In this document: positions 33,545 through 45,057 of the stretch, piece after piece
How positions within the stretch are numbered: position 1 is the first letter of the stretch
How the letters are laid out: every line of letters starts with the position of its first letter
Assembly (NCBI GenBank): GCA_001414345.1
Contig: LLCB01000295.1
Location: 1-64,000 of the forward strand
Direction of reading: 5' to 3'
DNA: 64,000 bases
Origin: Hymenoscyphus infarciens
Lineage: Eukaryota > Ascomycota > Leotiomycetes > Helotiales > Helotiaceae
Made by a program: the position numbers and the translations under genes
The notes under the pieces: model-generated
Seen by the model: the letters and a program-made list of their open reading frames with translations, nothing else
The model's database searches: none
Told to the model about the DNA's origin: nothing

Positions 33545-34427
33545 AATTTCGATGTCGTGGATCAGATCCTGGATTGATGCCTTCAATCATTTTGAACCGA
33601 AATCCTACAATGATCAAGATACCACGGAGCGTTAGCACCCAGGTAGCAACATGGGCAACGCTTCGAAACTCACAATATGCCCAACCCAAACATTACACAA
33701 ACCCCCATTTTCTCCGCCCTCCCAATCCTCAGACCACCGGAAAAGGAGGAACGACAAAAACAACATCCAGCAACATGTTCAAACTCCCCGCCAAAATGAA
33801 CCCATCTAGAAGACTAATCGCACACGTTCCCTCACCTGTATAATTGAAGTTCTTCTCCGTTGGCGAAAATCCAAAAATCAACAGTGCAGCAAACCCAAAG
33901 AAGAAGAAGAAGAAGAAGAAGATACAAAACAACATGGTAACCCGCCATTTGATGATGCGGAAGAGTTTGAGGTAGACGAAGAGTATGGAAAGCTTTATGC
34001 GTGTAACTGCTGCATTCCATATGAAGTAACATGCATAACTTATTCGCACAGCATCGAGGAGGTGGGAGGGATCTATTTCAAGGATTTGGTTGAGGTGGAG
34101 GCCGGCGCCCTATTTGTATGCGGTGTTGGTTTACCTAGTTAACACCGTATTCTTGCCTTGAAACAAATATAGGTGCAAGTAAGGACTTACCAATAATTCT
34201 TCGCATGAAATCTGTCAGGGCAAAGAACTAACTCCATCAGCCACTTGTTCATAACTCAAGAAACCCACCCAAGAAGCAACAAGAAACCAGTCACCAACAC
34301 CCAACCTCTGCGTCCTCAACCTCCCAGCCCATAACCTCAACGAGACAACTACTAAGCCAGCAAACAGCCCAGCTGCAGAAAACCCAATAATTTTGATTCC
34401 CAAAGAATTTGGCGGCAGAGGAGGCAT
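33545..34427 (-). pseudogene. Broken PTH11-like (fungal rhodopsin-domain) membrane protein gene
   Basis: The - strand carries pieces of the fungal seven-helix family that includes PTH11-like receptors. The start at 34427 gives one helix then RLWAGRLRTQRLGVGDWFLV (RLWAR...LGxDDW pattern). Next come AGLHLNQILEIDP, YFIWNAAVTRIKLSILFVYL with KLFRIIKWRV, a helix containing eight consecutive Phe, TGEGTCAISLLDGFILAGSL with NMLLDVVFVVPPFPVV, and LRIGRAEKMGVCVMFGLGIL. The last piece is in a different frame from PPFPVV: a one- or two-base change at about 33730 breaks the frame exactly where the family has PxPxxW. The normal last two helices and cytoplasmic tail are missing. Upstream introns could not be resolved without losing frame. 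It is best read as a recent pseudogene. Confidence 0.65.
33898..33921. repeat. (AAG)8 microsatellite
   Basis: Eight AAG units on the + strand encode eight Phe residues within a membrane helix of the broken receptor-like gene on the - strand. Confidence 0.95.
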
Positions 34428-35659
34428 GTTTTGTTTTCGTCAATTTCTCGTAATAAAACACAGGAACTGGGATACTCGCAACGTTGGATGCGAGTAAGTG
34501 ATGTATATACGTTGGTTCCTAAATAAACAGTCCCAGTTTAAAATCCACATGGGAGTAATCTCCGATGCAAGGGGAGAAACATAAGTCACCAGTGACCTGG
34601 CCAGAATATAAGAATGCCATGCTGGACTCTCTATCAGCATAACTCTCGTTCTGGTCAGCGGAAATCTACCGGATACCGAGCCCAAAAGACTGAATCGCTC
34701 CATTGGAAAGAAGCTCTTGAAGGATTCTGAAAAGCGGGGGGTTGGAAGGAAACATGGAGAATCTCACTCAATGAAACCGACTGTTGAGCTGATTTACCAC
34801 CAACAACAACAAGTAAGCTCTTGTAGAGCAGCCGGTTACACAAGAACCGCCACGTGTGGCTGGAATGGTGGTAGAGCCACAATGATGCGAGGCGCTTTCG
34901 TTTCCCAATTTCTTACCGGAAAACGTGTCTGTTCAGCATCTGCATGGCTTCAAACAGTGCGGAACTCTGTCAATAATTCAGCAGGCCATAGTGCTAATAG
35001 CATGGCCGTGATGTCTCGGTGCTCTCTCGACTTCCAGTCTCCGGATTTAACAAGCAGAACTGAAGATAAAAAAACCCTCAAGCGACCTAGCCAATAAAGA
35101 AGAAAAGACGTAGTACCAAACATCCCTCAACCCAATCACAAACTATTGGTGTCTGGTGTCTTCGATGGGCTCTGACAACCACAATTTGAGTGCAAAGGGC
35201 CTCCTCTACTAGCCAGTCTGAGCAGCCTCCAGAGTTCCGACATTAACAGGCCTTTCAGCTTCCTAAAGAGTTTATCAAGGAGATTTTATCCATCTGAAAA
35301 CCCGTTACTCGCGTAGTAAATACTTCCATTTTCCTTTTTGCCGTCTCAACCTTGGTCCAAGAAATGGCACAAAAAGAAACAGTACTGTGCTTCATGACTC
35401 GAGAAAGACAGAAGAATCAGAAGATGGAAATTCCACCCTATAATAACAACAATAAAGAGAGATACCAACCTACACTCCCTCCAAAAACCAACAGCATTCC
35501 CCCAAGAAGAAAAAGTATGATTCATACCTAAACCCCGCTAATAACGATTTTCATCATCATGATTACCATCAATCATAACCCATAACTATCACCTCTCCCA
35601 TCCCCAAATCCCCAATCCCTCAATCAATCATATAGACAGTTTCTTTCCCTCCCGCCAAA
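34428..35659. other. Intergenic, nothing recognised
   Basis: Spacer between the start of the broken receptor-like gene and the 3' end of urease. The 126-codon frame at 34717-35097 (+) is low-complexity with no family features. Confidence 0.5.
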
Positions 35660-38569
35660 TCAGTAAACAAAGCCACATTGCGCCAAAGGCAACACCTCAG
35701 CCGCCTCACAAACAGCATGTACGCCGTCAGCCTCAACCCGATAACTCTCAGGATCAACCCTCATCTTCGGCATGAGAGCATTGAATTTCATATCAATCTT
35801 TCCAATGCCCTTCTCGCCGCCCACACCCGGACCTCTACACCCCTTTACAGCCTCAATCCTCTTCTTCAATTTATAGCTAGCAATGGCACCACTTTCGATC
35901 GAAGATTTCGAGACGAAGAGGATAGAAGTTTCGGGAACGAGAGGGGCGAACATGGGTCGAGATATGACGGGTTGGACGGTGGGAATTGAGGCATTGGGGT
36001 CACCCTGTTTGCTTCGTTAGTACAAGATTCCAAAAACCGCACACAAAGAGTCGATGGAAGAAGAGGTGGAAAGAAGAGAAAATAAAGGTACACACCATCA
36101 TAGCATAACTAATCAACCCACTCTTCAAAACAGTCATCGGCTTCGTCCCAAACCAAGCCGGATCCCAAACCACTAAATCCGCCAACTTGCCCACCTCCAC
36201 ACTCCCAATGACATGTCCCATTCCTTGTGCAATCGCCGGATTGACGGTGTATTTGCTCACATATCTCTTGACCCGGAAGTTATCTGCTCCCGTACCTTCA
36301 TCTTCCTTTAATGTTCCCCTTTGAACTTTATTCTTATGTGCTGTATTCCAGGTTCTTAAGATGACCTCCCCACATCTTCCCATGGCTTGGGAGTCAGAAG
36401 ACATCATGGAGATGGCGCCGAGATCGTGGAGCACGTCTTCAGCGGCGATGGTTTCGGCTCGGATACGGGATTCTGCAAAGGCAACATCTTCTGGGATATT
36501 TTTGGAGAGATGGTGACAAACCATTAGCATGTCTAGGTGTTCGTCGAGGGTGTTGCGCGTGTATGGACGAGTGGGGTTCGTGGAGGATGGTAGAACATTG
36601 GCGTGTTCTACTACGCTGATGATATCTGGTGCGTGGCCACCACCTGCTCCTTCAGTATGGTATGTGTGGATAGCTCTATCCTTGAAAGCTGCGATGGTTG
36701 ATTCGACGAAGCCGGATTCGTTCAACGTATCTGTATGGATGAGACATTGAACGTCGAGCTCATCACAGACTGTCAAACAAGCATCAATTGCAGAAGGCGT
36801 AGTTCCCCAATCTTCGTGGAGCTTCAGACCACATGCTCCTGCATTGACTTGCTCTCGAAGAGCGAGAGGATTGCTGTCGTTGCCTTTTGCGGTGAGACCG
36901 AGATTTACAGGTAGAGTATCGCAAGCTTGAAGCATTTGACGCATATAATTCTTTCCAGGAGTACATGTTGTAGCACTTGTGCCAGCACTGTTCTGCATTA
37001 GCCAACTTCATTTCTCATAAAGTCAGGGGAAAAAAGGCAGAAACTTGCCTTGGACCAACTCCACCTCCGAGCATAGTAGTAATTCCAGAAGAAATAGCCT
37101 CATTAACCTGTTGTGGACAAATGAAATGGATGTGAGTATCGAATCCACCAGCTGTGACAATCTTACCCTCAGCCGCAATAATATCCGTACAACTACCTAT
37201 AATCATATTGGGACTCACTCCATCCATGACATCCGGGTTTCCAGCCTTTCCAATGCCAACGATATTTCCATTCTTGACTCCAATATCTGCCTTGTAAATC
37301 CCCGTCCAATCCACAATCAAAGCATTCACAATAGCGAGATCCAGGGAAATCTCATCGGAAACACCAGTGGCCTGACCCATTCCCTCTCGAATAGTTTTTC
37401 CGCCCCCAAATTTACATTCGTCCCCAAAAACAGTAAGGTCCTTCTCAACTTTAATCCACAGATCCGTAGGACCCAGACGAACGAGATCACCAGTAGTGGG
37501 ACCAAACATCGTAGCATAAGCCGTCCTTTCCATCTCGAAAACATCGATATGAGCCGAATCCCCAATTGGATCCGGGGTATGTGCATAGCCGGCCTGTTGG
37601 AGTTTCGCCAGAATCTCATCCGCCCGGGCAATATCAACCTTCCCAGTCGCGATATGGTTTCCCCCACGAATGATCTTGTTCCCTCCAATTTCGACGAGCG
37701 TCACTGTTTTTGTATCTCCGGGTTCGAATCGAACCGAGGTTCCCGCCGCAATGTCCAATCTGTATCCATATGCCTTGATTCGATCGAATTGGAGTTGAGG
37801 ATTCGTCTCGATAAAATGGTAATGCGAACCAATCTACACAACAATTAGCATTTCCCTCCTTCCATTCATCTGCGAGGAAAACACAAACTTGTATAGGTCT
37901 ATCACCCTTGCTAGTAACCTTCAACTTCCTCCTCTTCCTCCCCTCATTCAACACCACCTTTCCCCTCTGAATGACTACCGCACCCGGTTGCTTGGTAGCC
38001 TCATACTCTGCTTCCTCCGGCATTTGAAAGATACCAATATCCGGAATGGGCAAGAAACTCCCATATAATGCCTTTGCTAAATCACCATCATCGCTGCTGA
38101 TCGGATGATGCACAGTAACCAGATATGTGCCAGTAGGAAACGTTCCCTCGACCATGATTTCCGTCAACGTCGAGCAGACCGAGGGGAGTACATGTCGACG
38201 TCCCAGCATCGTTGCCCCGATGGACATGAGGTCCGCCACTGTATGTTTGCCATCGCGGATGAGCTATCGTGTTATCAGCTATCGTTCGGAGGGTATCGAA
38301 GAGTAGGTATGGGTGGGTAAGAACCTCTTGGAGATTATTCGCGATAAGAGCCTAGATTTGCCATTGTTAGCATTTACTCTGCCAGATTATTAAACAATAT
38401 TGGAGGCTTACAGATGCCTCTGAGTGATTGAGCTTTACGCCTCGCGCAAGTCGTCGCTGTGCAAGGAGTCCCAGCTGGGAGATAACCAGCTTGTCGAGCT
38501 ATGACTGGGTGAGCATGGATTTCCAATCCTGGATAGGATTGCACGAACTTCTCTTGGTACCAAATGCAT
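35660..38569 (-). CDS. URE1: Urease (single-chain, nickel-dependent)
   Basis: Exons 38569-38549, 38498-38412, 38351-38325, 38263-37889, 37833-37049, 36987-36096 and 36004-35660 sum to 844 codons (843 aa), the usual length for fungal urease. The enzyme hydrolyses urea to ammonia and carbamate in the cytosol. The order is gamma domain ([19 protein letters not shown]), beta domain ([20 protein letters not shown] through [17 protein letters not shown]) and alpha domain (from [20 protein letters not shown]). Active-site features are THIHF (about 403), GLKLHEDWG with the carbamylated Lys (about 484), [17 protein letters not shown], the mobile-flap Cys-His in MVCHHL (about 588) and SSDSQAMGR with the nickel-ligand Asp (about 629). 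Nothing essential is missing. Exons 1 and 3 are only 21 and 27 bp. Intron 36988-37048 needs a GC donor (AAG/GCAAGT). Accessory proteins UreD/F/G are not in this window. Confidence 0.96.
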
Positions 38570-38697
38570 CTTGAATTTGGCGAAACCTTCTGAGGAGCTC
38601 AAAAGTAGACCTGTGCCCAAGACATGAGATGCCAATTGCTCAAGTGAGAGCTGGTATGGTTATGATACCCCGCAGACGGCTGAGATTTCCTCTTCAG

Positions 38698-38714
38698 AGA
38701 TAAGCCACGATAAG
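38698..38714 (+). promoter_or_regulatory. Paired GATA-factor sites upstream of urease
   Basis: AGATAAG and CGATAAG lie three bases apart, about 130 bp upstream of the urease ATG. Both match HGATAR, the binding core of AreA/NIT2-type nitrogen regulators in ascomycetes, which bind best to closely paired sites (established). More GATA cores occur near 38937-38948. Nitrogen-controlled urease expression is inferred. Confidence 0.6.
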
Positions 38715-39284
38715 CTGTTTGGAATTTAGCCGGCTTTGTTCTACGAGTATAACCTCATCTCTAAGCTCAACTGTTTGCCAGCCTTTATATTTCAAAGTTG
38801 ACGGTAAAGTTATAGTAAAACAGTTTTTTCTTAGAATTATCGCAAAAAGAGCCTCTTTTCTCCACGTCTGATATTAATTTATTATACCTGCCGCTCAGCT
38901 TTTTAGAACAATTTGGATACGCAAATGAAGTAACGCTGATAAATTATCGTTTGATATTTTATTCTAGCTAGTCAGAACAATTTCGATAGATAAACAATGT
39001 TACGACAATGTTAAACATTTTAGCAAAGAGAGCTTAATTTCTTATCGTCTGATTTTAATCTCTTGAATTTCATTCCAAACTCAACTTCTGGATGCATCAA
39101 AAGTCTTGGCCCTTCAAACTCAATTGAAACACGCTGTTGTAAAATCATCCTGGAGTGACGGAAGGATTTAGTTCGCAACGTGGCATCAAGGACCTGGATG
39201 GTAACTAGTGTATGGCACTGATGTAGTAACAAAAAAGGACTGCTCCGGATCTGGTACTCAGTTGTCTAGAGTCATGATTAGAGT

Positions 39285-39505
39285 ACTCTACCTCCTGGTA
39301 GACAAAAACAAGTAGCACTATTACTTTAGTCTACGAGAAGTACCAACGCTTATGTCTTGACACAAACAAGTTAAGGTAGATTATAACTTTACTTATCTGT
39401 TCATATTTCTGTTATATTTTTAAGATTACTTGTTGTTAATTTATTACGTAGCATTTTTGGTACGGTCGTAAATTATGGTGCCAACTATTTTGTCTACCGG
39501 GAGTC
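39285..39505. repeat. Candidate small inverted-repeat element
   Basis: CCTCCTGGTAGACAAAA at about 39291-39307 faces its near-complement TTTTGTCTACCGGGAG at 39488-39503, with an AT-rich interior. The outer limits and any target duplication could not be fixed, so the call is tentative. Confidence 0.35.
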
Positions 39506-39897
39506 TACCTTGCTTGTTGAACCTGGTACTGTTTGTATAAGAGACTAGCAGGTGAATAAGTTTTTGAATTGTTCGTACTGATGCTCTTCATCGTATTATT
39601 ACGTTTTTGAGCCTCTATTCGCCTGGTCGCTGCTTACTATGCCTGAAGACTGCGATTGGCCAATAATTCCAAATATTCACCTGTTCTCAAAAAAGAAAGT
39701 CAAAAATTGATAGGGTTTACTAGCAGGAATTGAGGGATTTTAGCTAACAGCGGCAAGCAGCCTTCGTCTCATTTTCAGAAGCACGATTGGAGAGCTGCTC
39801 GCGTTGGACAACGGCTCAAACGATGGGATTCTTGCTTCAAAACACCTTTTGAAGTGTCCCAAGTGTTTAGGGCAATAAGTCGAAATACCCTAGAAAG

Positions 39898-39944
39898 TTG
39901 GAACAACGGGAGCTATAGGCAGGTACGGAGGATTCACTGCCGCC
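39898..39944 (-). repeat. End fragment of the 50.5-kb MITE family
   Basis: Read on the - strand it gives GGCGGCAGTGAATCC, GTACCTGCCT and GTTGTTCCAA in the same order as the left end of the element at 50504-50715. The matching second end was not found. Confidence 0.5.
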
Positions 39945-40549
39945 TTCCGCCCATTACAGTGAGTGGTGAACAGACTGACACACGCCTGTCTCACCATGTT
40001 TTTAGTCACTAGATGACGACGACGACGACGACCTAGTCTAGAGTATAGTACCCAGCCAAGGCCAATGCACCCAATCTGTTGGTCGAGACTAACAAGAGGC
40101 TAGTCGGCGCTAGTTGACCCTCTTGAAGCGGCGGGCTCCATATTCCATTGGCTACAGCCCTGGAAATTATTTCGGGTAGTTCGGGTGCAACAGTGATGCT
40201 CTCCACTATCTCCACTCTCTCCACTGCTCAGCTCAGGTGGGGGAACAAGCTTTTCCAGCACGCACCTCAAACGACCGGCCTTCCGTGACCACTCCCACTG
40301 AGCCCACTGACCACCGAGCCCTCTCGTCTCAAATACCACCCCGAGCCCCTGCAGTTCCATCTTGGCATTTCTCTTCCTTCCTCTTTCATCACCGCCCGAT
40401 TTGCCAAAATTCCGAAGATTCACGATTCCATTCTCCCTCTCCCCTCCAGAGAGAGCCCCGACACATGATTTCATTTCACCCCGATCCATGAGCTTGATTG
40501 GGAGTGAGGGGCTCCTTCCCATCTCTTTATATTGACAAAAGCCTGAATA

Positions 40550-42895
40550 ATGAGTTCGTCCTCACTTTCCATTTTCCTGCCTGGGCATTTCTGGGCACCT
40601 CTGGCGTCCCTTGGCGGTGGGCTTGAAGGGCTTGGCTGTTTTGATTCAACCTCCCCCCCTGATGGATAGATACATCTGGGAGGGGTACGCGCTGCTGGTG
40701 ATAGTTGATAATACTTTACTGACACTTCCTTTCTAGCTGCGAACGAAATACAGTCCTACGTGTAAGTGTTGCCCTTCATCGCCGCTCTTTCTTCCAACCT
40801 ACGGTAGTGGTAGCCAGAACTTTGCCAAGAGTATCGGTCAACAACCTGGATTCAACTGCCGGCGTGTGTGGAGAGACCACTGGAGACGACATGCATTGAG
40901 ATGGTGTTGATGGGAGAGTTATGAGCCTCTACTGACCGCTTCATAGTCTCCTCTTTCCAAATGAAGAATGGAGCGATACAGCGACCGATGTGGCCCTTGG
41001 TAATGTCGTCGCCCAGTTATCGGTAAGAGCGCCCTTCTCTTTTGTTGTGCCAGTATTCTGGGTCATTTTGTGGCTATTGTTGGAGAAGGTCGGGGAGAAT
41101 CAGGAAATCCATCGTCCCATTCTTCCAGACGATCTCCAACAATGGTCTTGATTACTCTAGACCGTTTCTCGCCATTCCTGATCGAAAGGAAAGGGCTGGG
41201 CTGATGTGATGTGTAGCCAAATATCTCCTTCACCCAAGACCTCACAGAAGGTATCCAAACTCTTTCGAGCCAAGATTCCGACCGAAGCGGTATAGCCAAC
41301 GGCTTTCTCTACGTGCCAGACCTAGAATCGACCGACTCGTGCTTCAACATCTCGAAGCAATACATCCCACACAATGTCACACGACAAGCCAACCTCCCTC
41401 CAACAGACTTCACCTTGATAGCCATTGCACCTTGGATAAGCGTTGAATGCACCCAGTCTTTCCTAGCCGCTGCTCGTTCCGACCCAAATCGAGGCTTCAT
41501 CTTCTATCTCCCCAACAATGAGACAACTCAACCACCTCCACCGTCTTCGTCGGTGTGGAATCTCCAAGATGGCGGTTCGTGGAAAGATGATAATCCCTAT
41601 CCCGTTTATGTCATACCCGGAAAGTTTGGTCAAGAATTAATGCATCAACTGAGTCTTTATTCCGGAAATATGACCGATGTTCCCTTTGGCCACGATGTAT
41701 CAGAGCTCCCTGGTTATGACCCCAGAGACTACATCAGACTATACACTGCGATTGAATCACCAAATTCACCCACGTTGCCTCGGTTCTGGGTCTTCATATT
41801 AGTCGTCATGGCTGTTTTGGGTGCGATATTAGCATTTATCTCCGTCGGCATGCACTTGACGCAACGGCATCGGCGGAACTCTCTGAGGCGTCGTGTCGAG
41901 AGCAGAGAGGTCAACCTCGAAGCTCTTGGTATCAAGCGTCTCACATTACCACAAGAGTCAATCGCAAAACTTCCTCTTTTCATATATAGCGACGAAGGTC
42001 AGGATTCACAGCCCACGTCGCCTATGGTCAAGGACTCTACTTCTATCACCACAGAGAAGGGCAATGTTGAGGCTCCTGGTTCTCCTCGTATCAACCGAGC
42101 CTCATCGGGTTACCTCGCTTCTAGTGGTGTAGGGGTGCCGGAAGAAGTCATCACTGTTGAGGGCAAAACGCGCGATGTGGTCCTCGTCCATCGTTTCCTA
42201 CCATACCCACAACCAACCTGCCCTATCTGCCTGGACGACTTTGTTTGCGGAGAAACGGAAATACGAGAGCTTCCTTGTGGTCACATCTTTCACCCCGAAT
42301 GCATTGACACCTTTTTGGGAAACAACAGCTCTCTTTGTCCAATGTGCAAGCAAATTGCTTGGCCGGTCGGTGACTGCCCAGTCACTATTACAAATGGCAT
42401 GGCTAGGCGAGAGCGCAACTTGAGAAGACTTCGGCCTAGAATTGAAGATGTTGAAGCGTCAGCCGGTCTGAAGAATGCTTGGGGCCAACTTAGGCTAATG
42501 AGTTCACGATTGAAAAAGATAGTATCAGCAACGATAACTAATCACCCAGCTCAAGAGCTTTCTACAATTCCTGAAACGTCACACCCTCCGACGTCCATCA
42601 TTCTCCCTGCTCGTCCTCAATCCTCGGCACTTGGAAATAATGAAACTCTCCAGGGCTCTGAACCAGCCAGAGCCGAATTTCTAGCGGCTAGAATTCGAGA
42701 AATAGCTTCTCGTCAAACGCCAATTCAAGATCCAGATGCAGAGAGCCGACGTCAACCTCGAGAATGTAAGTTGAATCTTGAAGCTTGAGATGTTATTTAC
42801 TAACAGACTCTAGGGAGGGGCATTCTATCCAGGGCGTTTCCCGGATTTTGACAATAAATGAGTTTGGGGTCTGGTTTGGTTCATTTAGCATTTAG
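40550..42895 (+). CDS. Membrane-anchored RING-H2 protein, probable E3 ubiquitin ligase
   Basis: The model is exons 40550-40616, 40737-40761, 40947-41022, 41217-42765 and 42807-42895 (601 aa). If the last 41-bp intron is retained, the frame stops at 42788 (579 aa). The first exon is the least certain: it was chosen because it supplies an in-phase, signal-like N-terminus (MSSSSLSIFLPGHFWAPLAS) before ANEIQSYV. A luminal/extracellular part with several Asn-x-Ser/Thr sites and a stretch like a protease-associated domain (TLIAIAPWISVECTQSFLAA) precedes one helix (about 246-270, FWVFILVVMAVLGAILAFIS). A cytosolic RING-H2 finger follows (about 391-432): CPICLDDFVCGETEIRELPC, GHIFHPECI, LCPMC, with all eight zinc ligands. 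This PA-TM-RING layout is known from vacuolar/endosomal E3 ligases; the target is unknown. Confidence 0.82.
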
Positions 42896-45057
42896 CGTGC
42901 ATCATTGGGGGCATAGTTACACGTCTTTTTTACACTGCATAGAATCATGGCATGGAGTTCAGGAATCAGGATGAAGACTCAGGTGGCTGGCTGGATAAAG
43001 GACGGAGTTAGGCCTTCGACGTATATACCCCGCCAGCTTGTGTTACACTGGCATGAAAATAATGACAATAAAATAAATAACACTTTCTAAATTCCGAAAA
43101 GATGGACAACTACTTTCATCGACTTTGTAGGCTTATTTTACTATTGGCCACAGGGTGAGAGTAGAGTAATGTAGCTAATGTAATACTCTACTCAATGAAA
43201 GAGGTCGTTGCTTATACCGGTAATCTACCTAAGTCACTTAGAGTAACGGTGGGACCGACTATCGTACGGACCGAGAACCGGGGTAGTATAAGGGTACTCA
43301 GTCCATTGGTTAAGATTAATTAATTCTAGCCTATCATTTTTGAAAGAGAGTAGCTAACTTAAATTTTACTCCGAAACAGGTTATCTAAATTTAGCCGCTG
43401 ACTCAAGAGTAGCTACTTGGCGTTAAAAGAGTAGTTACTCTAACTCAAGCAACATATTACTCGGAGTTACCCGGAGTAAATTTGAGTAACGAGTCATTTG
43501 TTTCTCGCACTGTAAATTGGTCCAAGTGCCCGTTGCTTTACTCTTGTAGCATAGGAATATAGTAGACAATGTAAGCGATTAACGACTGCCACTCTTCCTC
43601 GGGGCATTTCCCGAAAGGGAGTGATTTGGAAGTTGATGTTTTGCGTACGATACGACTTGCCCGCTTACCGGCTAACTATCGGGTTCTCGGGGTTCTTGGG
43701 GGTCTTTTTCTTATGTACGGTGTAGTATATGAAACCAGCCTTACTTAGGAGTTCAGAAATGGGGCTTTGGGACTAACTCTAGGAACTCTATCTTATGGTT
43801 GACTGCGAGGGAAGAGTTTGCTTTCTTTGAGAGATTTCGCTGGTTTCAATTTTAGCTTTATTAGTAAAGCTATACTTTGAGACAGTCTTCACCTCCTCTT
43901 TCTACGCCTTTCTCCATCCTACCCTTTTTTGGAAGTCAAGAATTTGTTTCCAAGTTCAAGTTGGTGTTCATGTTCAACTTCGGCTTCAGTGTCAGGAATG
44001 TAGAATATTAACTTCTCTTCCTTCTATTCTATCACAAAGTAGGCCACAATGACAGGCGGCGCTACGTATAATGCTTGACCGTTGACACGTTTAATAACAT
44101 CGGAAATCCTTTGGAGAATATTACTCCGTGGAATGGGGTTAGTCGGTTGTTGGAAAGTTTGTAATTGACAATGCCATGTTGTTTTGGTAGTCCTTAGTCC
44201 TAGTGGTGATGTTAGCCTTAATCCATACGAAGGGAACCCGGAAACAAAGGAAGGGAAGGGAAGGAGGGATTTTTCTTTTTTTACTTTTGTGTCCCCAGCT
44301 GTGTACCAGGTGCCTGGTTTTAGGGGAAATTCTTAGTGTTCTAATAGGGGTGCTTAGGAGAAGGGGAGCTTACATCCCGCGAGGTGTATTAGGATTGGGG
44401 TTGTATTCCAAGAATGAAAGAAGAAGAAACCAATTCAAAGAACACTCTTTCATATCAGAAAAAGGCTATACGATAACGAGTTGGTGAACCACGGCATGAA
44501 ATATGCCTTAATTTTCATATATAATATCTCCTTTGCACTTATTATATACCTTCCAAAATGGCATGATCTACTTAACTCAGGGTCGGTCATTTCCTGAAAT
44601 CCGTGCGTTCAATTCTACACCGAACCACATCATTCACGAGGTTTTAAGAAAAAGTACATGGTGCGTTTAGATTATACAGCTGTTCAGATAAGAACCAGTT
44701 GTGTGCCTGAATATATCGGGGCACGTGTGACCTACCAGAGCCTCCGATCAAGGACAACATTACCCCTGACCCACCTCGCTTCGCAATGAGAGGAAGACTG
44801 CGACTAGATAAAGATTTTGGAGTTTAGATAAAGAGAGAAGGTCTGGCAGACCACGTATACACAGTCGCTTCCGTCGCATCTGCATCAATTGAAAGTCGAC
44901 ATCTCCTCAAAAGCCCTAGGCAAAGTCCCATGTACAAAGGGTAATACACGTCTTTATCTCTCCGATCACCAACTATCTCCTCATCCGCCGCCAAGTCTCC
45001 ACCTCAAAGACGAGATTCTGGTTATCTACCCGACAATTCTACCCCCTTCCTCACCTT
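42896..45057. other. Long intergenic region, no convincing gene
   Basis: From 43.1 to 43.55 kb there are many short GTTAC/GAGTA motifs in both orientations (for example TTACTCGGAGTTACCCGGAG), suggesting an old inverted-repeat element whose ends I could not define. The 94-codon frame at 44203-44487 has no family features. 44.9-45.06 kb is the leader side of the broken Zn2Cys6 gene. Confidence 0.5.

Larger units (their letters stand above)
38715..40549. other. Intergenic region with repeat pieces
   Basis: No gene is supported. It holds AT-rich patches (38.75-39.05 and 39.3-39.5 kb), a candidate inverted-repeat element and a MITE end (listed separately), and a (GAC)6 run at 40015-40032. The frames at 40100-40522 (-) and 40237-40491 (+) are mutual shadows in GC-richer sequence before the RING gene. 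Confidence 0.5.

Noticed and set aside
40100..40522. 140-codon frame on the - strand before the RING gene
   Set aside because: It overlaps a + strand frame of similar quality in GC-richer sequence, has no family features and lies in the putative promoter region of the RING gene.
44203..44487. 94-codon frame with a hydrophobic stretch
   Set aside because: Low-complexity Lys/Gly-rich start, no homology recognised and no neighbouring exon signals.
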